The position numbers and the translations under genes are program-made. A stretch of 64,000 nucleotides of DNA, from assembly GCA_964423835.1 (NCBI GenBank), contig CAYRGJ010000016.1, positions 1-64,000 on the forward strand, written 5' to 3'. Shown here piece after piece: positions 9,823-16,979 of the stretch. How positions within the stretch are numbered: the stretch's first letter is position 1; the number at the start of each line of letters is the position of its first letter. Source of the DNA: JAFGCL01 sp964423835. GTDB taxonomy: Bacteria > Chloroflexota > Dehalococcoidia > UBA2247 > RBG-13-53-26. Below the pieces are notes generated by a model. It worked only from the letters and a program-made list of their open reading frames with translations. It was not told the origin of the DNA and ran no database searches.

Positions 9823-10176
9823 ATGGCAGAAGGGTCACTCTTAGACAAGCTCGATGCGGCTCTGAACCACCTTCATGCGGTGGAGCACGAGAGGAACGAG
9901 GCGTTCGCCCGCGCCGCGACGCTGGAGCAGGAGATAAAGGAGCTGCGAGGGTTGATATCCATGGCGGAGTCGAAGGCCGAGGAGATCCTGAGAGGTACGC
10001 CGTTGAGCGCCGCCCCGAAGCCGGCCGAGGTCTCCTTCCCGCAGCCCGTCAGCTCCCCACCTGCGCCCGAGGTGAAGGCCCCTGTCCCGGCGGCGGCCGC
10101 GTTCCAGGACTTCACCGAGAAGGCCCCGCTGCAGAATCCGGCTGACACCAGGCGTCGCTATACCCAGGTCTTCTAG
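9823..10176 (+). CDS. hypothetical coiled-coil protein
   Basis: A 117-residue protein I do not recognise. Residues ~5-60 are strongly helical with heptad-like spacing and charge alternation, suggesting a coiled coil. Residues ~60-100 are Pro/Ala-rich and probably disordered. The last ~17 residues are polar, ending RRRYTQVF. The start is supported by GAAAGGAG seven bases upstream and the product is soluble. It is a single plus-strand gene followed by a convergent terminator. Confidence 0.65.
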   Translation: MAEGSLLDKLDAALNHLHAVEHERNEAFARAATLEQEIKELRGLISMAESKAEEILRGTPLSAAPKPAEVSFPQPVSSPPAPEVKAPVPAAAAFQDFTEKAPLQNPADTRRRYTQVF

Positions 10177-10378
10177 ACTGCGGCCATTCTTGGCACCGCG
10201 GCCATACTGTTGCCGCGGCGCGGGAGCAGGCATCGGTTAACGTCATCGGGGCCGTCAGATAGAGGCTTGCTGGGCGGTCTTGGGGAGAACGGCTCTGAGG
10301 CAGTGAGGGACATGGAGTAGTCCGGCGGCCCGATGACCAATCTCCAGCCCCAGGAGTCTCAGGGAAAGGCCTGATCCA

Positions 10379-10417
10379 GTGGCTCTTCAGTCCGTAAGGG
10401 GGGGACTGAAGAGCCAC
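10379..10417. terminator. bidirectional terminator hairpin
   Basis: A perfect 15-bp stem, 10379-10393 with 10403-10417, and a 9-base loop. It lies between the convergent ends of the 117-residue gene and the OYE-like gene. T-runs on both sides are weak, but position and stem strength favour termination of both. Confidence 0.65.
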
Positions 10418-10420
10418 ACT

Positions 10421-12430
10421 TTATATCTTCCGCGCCAGCAGGGCGGCTTCTTCTATGGCCTCGCAGGCGGTCCGCGCTTTGACGCAGTCGCCGATGCGGT
10501 ATACCTGCACGTCCGGCAGGGCGGCCTGCAGGTCATCGTACAGCCCGGCCTCTGGCACTGAGCCCGCGGCTATGACCACGGTATCGGCCTCCTCCAGCTC
10601 CTCGCGGCCGTCGCGCTCGTAGATCACGCCGGCCTCTGTGATGCGGCGGGCGGTGGCTTTGGTGACCACCTTGACCTCGTGCAGCCGCAGCGCGAAGCGG
10701 ACCGACGACCGGGTGGTCGGCCCCATGTCCTGACCGATCCGGTCCAGCATCTCCAGGACGGTGACCTTCGGCCCCTGCCGCGTCATGTTGACGGCGGTCT
10801 CGGCATCCAGCGCCCCGCCGGAGGCCAGGAAGACGGCGGACTCCACCGATATCGGCCCCTGCCGGGCGATGAACAGGGCCGTCTCCAGCCCCACCGCGCC
10901 GCCGCCGATGACCGCCACTTTGCGGCCCAGGGCCGCCCGGTTCTCCAGTACCTCCCAGGCCCAGACCACGTTGTCGCCGTCGATCCCCGCGATCGGCGGC
11001 CGCAGCGGCCTGGCGCCAGTGGCCACCACCACTGCGTCCGGCTTGAGGGCCTTGATTTCCGCCGCGGTGACCTCCCGGCCCAGCTCCACCCTGACCCCCG
11101 CCCGGTACAGAGCGCCGGAGAGCCAGGTGACGGCCGTGGCCAGCTCCGACCTCCCGGGAGGGACGGCCGCCAGCCGCAGCTGGCCGCCCAGCTGCGGCGA
11201 CTTCTCGTAGAGGGTCACCTGATGCCCCCGCCGGGCCAGGGTTTGGGCCGCTTCCATGCCGGCCGGGCCACCGCCCACGACCGCCACCTTCTTCGGCCTG
11301 GCGGCCGGGACCAGGGCGTACTGTTTCTCCCGGCCGGCGGCCGGGTTGAAGGTGCAGGTGATCTCCGACATGGAGAAGACGGAGTCCAGACAGCGCTGGT
11401 CGCAGGCGGTGCACTGGCGGATCTCGTCGAAGCGTCCTTCTGCGGCCTTCCGGGGCCACTCTGGGTCGGTCAGGAAGGGCCGGCCCATGCCGACCATGTC
11501 CGCCTGGCCGTTCATCAGGATCTGCTCCGCCAGGAAGGGCGTGTTGATGCGGTGGCAGGCGACCACCGGCACCTTGACCGTCCCTTTTACGCCTTCGGCG
11601 AGGTAAACGTAGGCGCCGCGGGGAACGTCCATGGAAGCCAGCGGCAGGAAGGCCTGGTGCCAGCCGGCGGTGACATTGAACATGTCGGCGCCGGCCTTCT
11701 CCAGAGCCCGGACGATCAACTTTACTCCGTCCTGCCGGACCCCGCCCTTCATGAAATCGTCGCCCGAGATCCGGTAAGAGATGGGGAACCCGGGGCCCAC
11801 GCGCTGGCGGATCTTCCGCAGTATCTCCGTTGGGAACCTCAGGCGCTTCTCGAAGTCGCCGCCATACTCATCCGTCCGCTGGTTGGTCAGCGGGGATAGG
11901 AACTGGTTCAGCAGGTAGCCGCTGTTTCCGCACAGCTCCACGCCGTCGAAGCCCCCCTCCTTGGCCCGCCAGGCGGCTTCGGCGAAGTGGTCCCCCAGGA
12001 GCGCCACCTCGGCGGTGGTCATCTCGCGGGGCACGATTCCAATCAGAGTGTTGCGGATCGCGGACGGCGCCAGTGGCGGGCCACCATCTCTGGTGGAGAA
12101 GGACGACGATCCCATATTGATGATCTGGGCGAAGGTCCGGGCGCCTTGCTCGTGGATGGCGCCGGTCATCCTTCTGAGACCGGGCAGGTACTTGTCATCC
12201 TGCAGGGCCGGGATATGCGGCAGGTACACGGAGAAATCGTTGTAGCCGCAGACGATGTTGATCAGCCCCGCTCCGCCCCTGGCCCTCTCGATGTAGAAGT
12301 CCACCAAGACATCGGTGACGAAGCCGTCATCGGTGGCCCGTCCCAGGCCCATCGGCGACATGACGATCCGGTTCCTGATCTCCACGTCAGCCACTCTAAT
12401 GGGCTCGAAGAGCTTGCGGAGTGTCCTCAT
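10421..12430 (-). CDS. NADH:flavin oxidoreductase / 2,4-dienoyl-CoA reductase-like enzyme (OYE family)
   Basis: A 669-residue multidomain flavoenzyme. An N-terminal FMN TIM-barrel (LFEPIRVADVEIRNRIVMSP) is followed by a [4Fe-4S] site (CTACDQRC plus a fourth Cys 12 residues on), an FAD domain (VVGGGPAGMEAAQ) and an NAD(P) domain (VIGGGAVGLETALF). This is the FadH/BaiCD/trimethylamine-dehydrogenase layout, reducing activated C=C bonds. The start at 12430 is preceded by AGGAGAAAGG; the frame continues upstream but is not protein-like. About 28 extra residues sit between the NAD(P) Rossmann motif and the next strand (KVTVLEM). Substrate unknown. Neighbours suggest lipid or isoprenoid-like compounds. 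Confidence 0.9.
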   Translation of the reverse strand: MRTLRKLFEPIRVADVEIRNRIVMSPMGLGRATDDGFVTDVLVDFYIERARGGAGLINIVCGYNDFSVYLPHIPALQDDKYLPGLRRMTGAIHEQGARTFAQIINMGSSSFSTRDGGPPLAPSAIRNTLIGIVPREMTTAEVALLGDHFAEAAWRAKEGGFDGVELCGNSGYLLNQFLSPLTNQRTDEYGGDFEKRLRFPTEILRKIRQRVGPGFPISYRISGDDFMKGGVRQDGVKLIVRALEKAGADMFNVTAGWHQAFLPLASMDVPRGAYVYLAEGVKGTVKVPVVACHRINTPFLAEQILMNGQADMVGMGRPFLTDPEWPRKAAEGRFDEIRQCTACDQRCLDSVFSMSEITCTFNPAAGREKQYALVPAARPKKVAVVGGGPAGMEAAQTLARRGHQVTLYEKSPQLGGQLRLAAVPPGRSELATAVTWLSGALYRAGVRVELGREVTAAEIKALKPDAVVVATGARPLRPPIAGIDGDNVVWAWEVLENRAALGRKVAVIGGGAVGLETALFIARQGPISVESAVFLASGGALDAETAVNMTRQGPKVTVLEMLDRIGQDMGPTTRSSVRFALRLHEVKVVTKATARRITEAGVIYERDGREELEEADTVVIAAGSVPEAGLYDDLQAALPDVQVYRIGDCVKARTACEAIEEAALLARKI

Positions 12431-12593
12431 TGATTCATCCTTTCTCCTGTGGCGGCAGAAAACGTCCCCGGTCAGGATACATCCCCCGTCATGTTGCGGC
12501 AACTCCTTCCACGGAGGCGCCGGGGGCCAATCTGCCCGGGCTGCGGCAAGTGCCCCGGACCGCCGGCGGCCGGCAACCGCCGCGCGCCGGGGG

Positions 12594-13721
12594 CTACGAC
12601 CGGGCCTCGACCTCGAGGAACCCCACGAACCCGGATGGCCCGTGGGTGCCGAAGGAGAGCTGCTCCAGGGTACCCAGGCCCACCTGGTCACCCATGCGGG
12701 CGCGGCAGACGTGCTGGATGTGCTGCAGGCGGTAGTCGGCGGGGTCCAGCTCGGCGATCTTCCAGGTCTCCGCGGCCATCTTGAGGTCGCCTTTCCACAT
12801 GCCGTGCCCCCACTCCGGATGCAGGTAGCCCACTCCCAGCAGGTAGATGCGATGCAGGGGCTCCAGGGTGATAACATGGCGGGTGCCGTCCTTCTCCACC
12901 ATGGTGATCTCGGCCTGGCGGGCCAGCCGTTTCCCCGGCTCCCAGGCGGTCTTCTGTGAGACGGAGGCCATCTCGTTGACCACGATGCCGGATCCGTCCG
13001 GGATACTCTCCGGGGCCTCACAGGCCGGGACGATGTACCCGCTGGCCTGGGTCTGGCGGCCCTCTTCGTCCTCGAAGGCCCCGTAGTGGGTGCAGAAGCC
13101 CTCAAAGTGTACCGGGGCCCAGAGCCAGAACACCTGTGGCACGAAGGAGGCGCCAATCCCGGCATCACGCTCTCCCACGGGGCGGATGCCCCAGGAGCGG
13201 TCCCTGGTCCCGGCCACCTGTTTCGGCTCGATGGCCAGGCGCCGGCCCCCGGCTTCGATCCACCCCTGCCAGCGGCCGAACTGGGCAAAACGGGAGGTGT
13301 CCATGACCACGCGGTCCTGGCGCCGCATGAGGCTGCGCGGCTCCTCGATGGGCGCGGTGCGGGCGGTGAAGGTCAGGTCGCCGGAGATGCCGGTTTCGTT
13401 GGGTGTCAGGACCACCCGCACCTTCTTCATGGGCTGCACTACCTCCACCCTCAGGGGGCCTACTTCCGTCCGGTTCCGCGCCAGGGGAGCCAGACGCGAA
13501 GCGTGGAAGCTGTGCTGCACGCCGGCGACGACCACGCTGAAGGAAGCATCCATGACCCGCCGGTTGGGATACAGCCCCAGGGTGACGACGAAGATCAGCC
13601 CGTCGTGCTCGGAGATGCCATTGAACCAGTAGCGGTCGTAGAAGTTGAAGTCGGTAGTGCCGGGCTGCGCCACCGGCTCCGGGGTCTGATGGATAGGATA
13701 GTCGTCGAAATCCGAGATCAT
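12594..13721 (-). CDS. CrtC/AttH-like protein of unknown function
   Basis: A 375-residue soluble protein with no signal peptide, transmembrane segment or catalytic motif I can name. It is rich in beta-type segments and aromatic residues (FNFYDRYWFNGI near residue 27, QVFWLWAPVHFEGF near 195). This resembles the lipocalin-like CrtC/AttH fold of proteins found beside APH-type kinases and acyl-CoA enzymes; that match is from memory and tentative. The ATG has GGGGGAGG upstream and the gene begins 3 bases after the APH-SCP2 gene, so the two are translationally linked. Confidence 0.6.
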   Translation of the reverse strand: MISDFDDYPIHQTPEPVAQPGTTDFNFYDRYWFNGISEHDGLIFVVTLGLYPNRRVMDASFSVVVAGVQHSFHASRLAPLARNRTEVGPLRVEVVQPMKKVRVVLTPNETGISGDLTFTARTAPIEEPRSLMRRQDRVVMDTSRFAQFGRWQGWIEAGGRRLAIEPKQVAGTRDRSWGIRPVGERDAGIGASFVPQVFWLWAPVHFEGFCTHYGAFEDEEGRQTQASGYIVPACEAPESIPDGSGIVVNEMASVSQKTAWEPGKRLARQAEITMVEKDGTRHVITLEPLHRIYLLGVGYLHPEWGHGMWKGDLKMAAETWKIAELDPADYRLQHIQHVCRARMGDQVGLGTLEQLSFGTHGPSGFVGFLEVEARS

Positions 13722-13724
13722 GGC

Positions 13725-15104
13725 TCATCCTCCCCCTTTGGTGAACCGGGAGATGGTGTCCTCAAGCTGCAGGAACAGGGTCATGTCGCCCTCTATTTTG
13801 AGCTTGCCGTCGGTCCAGGCCTTGAACTTCTCCAGTTCGCCCCTCTGCATTCGGGCCCAGTCCTCCGCCGAGACCACCAGGCCGCATTCCGGGTTTTCGG
13901 CCAGGCCCTCGAACTTGGTGGCCTTCCCCCTGTCACACACCAGGTACCAGTCGCTCCCGCCCGGGCCGGTCATCCGGAACTGGACCGTGACCTTTATCTG
14001 CTCCACGTTGGTGACCTGCCGCTGAGGGGTCGAGGGAGGGGCCAGGTCCAGGAGGGCAGCCAGCCTCTGGTGCCCCACGGTGTTGAACTCACTGGCGTCC
14101 CCCGGTATGGCCACCCCCATCTTTTTGAAGTTCTTGAATATCTGGGCCATGATGATGCCGAAGAAGAGGGCGGCCACCACCTCCTGATAGAGCAGGTGCC
14201 TGGTGGCGAAACCGGTTATCTCCTCATAGCGCCGGATGGTCTCCTCCCTGCTGGGGCTCCCTTCCGTGCGGGGGACGCCGTAGCCGTCGCTGTGCTGCCA
14301 GTCGCAGAACAGGAACCAGGCCAGGTCGGCCTCGGGATCGCCCAGGAACGACATCTCCCAGTCCAGGATGGCCACCAGGTCCAGGGTCTCCTCGTTGTAC
14401 ATGGTGTTGGGCAGGCGCGGGTCGCCCCAGCAGAGCGTCGCCCGCTCCGGCGCATACCGGTGGTCCTTGAGCCACTGCAGCGCGGTCTCGAATATGGGCT
14501 GCGAGTCTCCCTCCTTCATCCATTTCAGGTACATGTCCAGGTACTCGATCTGCCGGTCCACCGGGCCTGTGCCGGGCTTCGGGACGCCGAGGAAGGAGAG
14601 CCCCAGCTTCTTCCAGTCCAGCAGGTGCACCCTGGCCATGTTCTCCAGGGCCTCCCACCACATCCTGGCGCGGTTGGCGGGCGTGGCGTTGAAGTAGATC
14701 CCGGACGTGTGGTAGGGCGGGTACTCGTTCACCACGGTGCCCTGGAGCTTCTCCATGACGTAGAAGGGCGTCCCCAGCACCTCGGGATCCTCCTCCAGCC
14801 ACAGCATCCTGGGCACTGGCACCTTTGCCTTGCCCAGAGCCTTCATCACCCTGAACTGCTTGACCAGGGCCACCTCGGGAAACACCGGGTAGGCCCGGGG
14901 AGGGGTGCGCAGCACCATGCCGCGGCTGACGTGCTTCTGGCCCTCTTTCCACCTGGCGTCGAAGAGCATGGTCTCGTTGGAGAACCCGGCCCCGGACCGG
15001 GCGGTGTTCTCCATCACCAGATCTGCGGCCCTGGGCATCTTCTGCAGCAGCCAGCGCGAAAGCCTGGCCTGTAGCTCGGTGGGACCCATCTGTCGAGCCT
15101 GCAT
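13725..15104 (-). CDS. APH-like phosphotransferase fused to an SCP2 sterol-carrier domain
   Basis: A 459-residue two-domain protein. Residues ~35-340 are an aminoglycoside-phosphotransferase-like kinase: YVMEKLQGTVV hinge, catalytic loop CWGDPRLPN with D228, and metal-site LDWE at 248-250. In the classical HGD motif the His is replaced by Trp. Residues ~365-455 are an SCP2/SterolBP domain (KVTVQFRMTG; GDMTLFLQ), a lipid- or acyl-CoA-binding fold. Relatives without the fusion (FadE36/ACAD10-type) act near fatty-acid or steroid catabolism. The start at 15104 is chosen for its strong GGAAGGAGGA; the frame extends 13 codons further. The substrate is probably lipid-like (inference). Confidence 0.82.
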   Translation of the reverse strand: MQARQMGPTELQARLSRWLLQKMPRAADLVMENTARSGAGFSNETMLFDARWKEGQKHVSRGMVLRTPPRAYPVFPEVALVKQFRVMKALGKAKVPVPRMLWLEEDPEVLGTPFYVMEKLQGTVVNEYPPYHTSGIYFNATPANRARMWWEALENMARVHLLDWKKLGLSFLGVPKPGTGPVDRQIEYLDMYLKWMKEGDSQPIFETALQWLKDHRYAPERATLCWGDPRLPNTMYNEETLDLVAILDWEMSFLGDPEADLAWFLFCDWQHSDGYGVPRTEGSPSREETIRRYEEITGFATRHLLYQEVVAALFFGIIMAQIFKNFKKMGVAIPGDASEFNTVGHQRLAALLDLAPPSTPQRQVTNVEQIKVTVQFRMTGPGGSDWYLVCDRGKATKFEGLAENPECGLVVSAEDWARMQRGELEKFKAWTDGKLKIEGDMTLFLQLEDTISRFTKGGG

Positions 15105-15236
15105 TCTCTTCCTCCTTCCTGGTATCGTTGGCGCCGGGAGCATTCGCGGCCAGCCCGCCGGGGGCCACCCGGCGCGGCCCCTCTGAGTCAGCGCTGGCCC
15201 CTGATGGCCCGCCCGTGCCAGCGCCGATGATCCGCG

Positions 15237-16712
15237 CTAACCGAACATGGTCCGCTCCTGGGAGGCCAGAAGCACTACGGGGGCCGTCCTCAGGCCGGAG
15301 CTGACGGCCTGGTGGGTGCCCAGGTAGCCCGCGCCTCCGGCATCGTGCCCCACGTAGAACAGCCCCTGGAGGGGCGACCTGACTGACGGTTTGCTCTTGC
15401 CGCAGTAGCCGACGCTCACCGCCAGCCCCACCGCCTCCCCGCCCAGGCCGGGCAGCACCGAGTCCCGGGTGAGGGCCGATACCTGGGCCGGGCCGACATA
15501 GCCTTCCCTGGCTTCGATGTACCTGGCTTCCCGCGGGAACATTTCGACGAACTGCTGGTCCACCTTCTCCTGCAGCGCCCGGATCTCCCTGGCCTTCGGG
15601 TCCGGACGGCACCAGGTCCCGATCAGCAGCATCTGCTTCCCCGCGGGGGCCATGTCCGGGTCGAAATGGGACGGGTTGACGGCGTATATCGACACCACCG
15701 GAGGAATCGCCCCGGCGCGCATCTGCTCGTGCCGCTGCACATCGATGTAGCTGTCCGCGGATGTCCCTATGTAGACACCCTGCTCCATGACCCGCTCCCG
15801 GAAGATGTAGCGCTGGCAGCAGAAGCCCAGGCTGGGGACGATGCCCCTCACGTAGTTGACATAGCCCTGGTCAAAGTGCTTCTCTCCCACCAGCTTGAGC
15901 ACGGTGGGCTGTATGCCGGCATTGCTGACCACGATGGGCGCCTTGAAGAGACCGTCCCTGGTGGCCACCCCGGCCACCCGTCCCTTCTCGATCGCTATCC
16001 TCTCCACCCTGGCCCTGAGCTTGAGCTCCCCGCCGTGCGACTTCAGGGCGGCGGCGATGTCTTTGACCAGCTTGAAGTATCCCCCCCGGGGATAGGCATT
16101 GGTGCTGCTGGCAAATATCTGCATGATCTTGGCCAGCTCCCATATGGCCACCAGCTCATACAGGCCGGTGGCCAGAAGGTTGGACTGGACGGCCAGGAAG
16201 CTGAACAGCGGGCGGGGGAGTTCGCCATGCTGGGCCACCCACTGGCGGACGCTGACGTCAGAGAGGGCGTCCAGCTGCTCCGGGGTCATCAGGGCCATCT
16301 CCGCCAGGACCTTCATGGCCGTCTCCGTCTGGGCCGGGGTGAGCTGCCAGGCCTTGAACATGTTGATGGTGGAATCTATGTCCTGTCTTCGGGGGAGGTT
16401 GACCGTGGTCACCCATCTGCCTCTCGGTTGGCGGTACATCAGGGCGTTGGACCCCGGCGAAAGGTCCAGCTTCTGGGCAATCCCCAGCTGCTCGAAGGCG
16501 TCCTTGAATGGCCCGGTTTCCATGGGTATGCCGTAGGTGGGCCACATCTCGCCCGCAAAGCCTCTCACCGAGATCCCCATCTGTTTGCCGCCCGGGGACT
16601 TGTTCTTGTCGATCACCAGGACCTTCCGGCCCCATTTGGCCAGGAGGGCGCCGCACACCAGGCCCCCCAGGCCGGCGCCCACCACTATGACGTCATACTC
16701 TTTATTGGACAT
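15237..16712 (-). CDS. phytoene desaturase/CrtI-like FAD oxidoreductase
   Basis: A 491-residue flavoprotein with the N-terminal dinucleotide fold DVIVVGAGLGGLVCGALLA and the CrtI-like C-terminal FAD signature near VGHDAGGAGYLGTHQA. Length matches carotenoid desaturases and related retinol-saturase-type enzymes. The ATG at 16712 follows GAAAGGGGGG; the longer frame upstream has no supporting signal. No phytoene synthase or other carotenoid genes are nearby, so carotenoid biosynthesis is not implied. The adjacent SCP2-kinase and OYE-like genes suggest oxidation of another hydrophobic, possibly isoprenoid, substrate (inference). Confidence 0.78.
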   Translation of the reverse strand: MSNKEYDVIVVGAGLGGLVCGALLAKWGRKVLVIDKNKSPGGKQMGISVRGFAGEMWPTYGIPMETGPFKDAFEQLGIAQKLDLSPGSNALMYRQPRGRWVTTVNLPRRQDIDSTINMFKAWQLTPAQTETAMKVLAEMALMTPEQLDALSDVSVRQWVAQHGELPRPLFSFLAVQSNLLATGLYELVAIWELAKIMQIFASSTNAYPRGGYFKLVKDIAAALKSHGGELKLRARVERIAIEKGRVAGVATRDGLFKAPIVVSNAGIQPTVLKLVGEKHFDQGYVNYVRGIVPSLGFCCQRYIFRERVMEQGVYIGTSADSYIDVQRHEQMRAGAIPPVVSIYAVNPSHFDPDMAPAGKQMLLIGTWCRPDPKAREIRALQEKVDQQFVEMFPREARYIEAREGYVGPAQVSALTRDSVLPGLGGEAVGLAVSVGYCGKSKPSVRSPLQGLFYVGHDAGGAGYLGTHQAVSSGLRTAPVVLLASQERTMFG

Positions 16713-16820
16713 ACCAGAACCCCCCTTTCTGTTCGCCCGGCAGGCCGCAGGCGGCCAGGCGAGATGGCCCAAGGACGGTGAAGTGCTGGACTGGAAGAGT
16801 AGTCTGGGCCGGCGCCGGGT

Positions 16821-16966
16821 GTCTGTCAGGGATTGCCTGACAGACGGGCGGCCAACGCCTGACGGCGGGGGTCTGTCAGCGGGCCTGACAGATGCTCGGC
16901 CAACGCCTGACGGCGGGGGTCTGTCAGGGATTGCCTGACAGACGGGCGGCCAGCGCCTGACGGCGG
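16821..16966. repeat. three tandem ~49-bp hairpin repeats
   Basis: Units begin at 16821, 16871 and 16919 (50, 48 and ~48 bp). Each opens with GTCTGTCAG, which pairs with a downstream CCTGACAG to make a hairpin, and ends in an AACGCCTGACGGCGG-type tail that forms a second, weaker stem. The array lies immediately 3' of the P-ATPase gene and could terminate its transcript. There are no spacers, so it is not CRISPR. Confidence 0.85.
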
Positions 16967-16979
16967 CCGGCTCCCGTTA

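Noticed and set aside
15237..16712. Carotenoid biosynthesis locus
   Set aside because: Only a CrtI-like enzyme and a doubtful CrtC-like protein are present. There is no phytoene synthase or other crt gene, and the neighbours (SCP2 fusion, OYE) point elsewhere.
16821..16966. Possible CRISPR array
   Set aside because: The repeats are directly adjacent with no unique spacers, vary in length, and no cas genes are near. The same reasoning rejects the arrays at 54571 and 63549.
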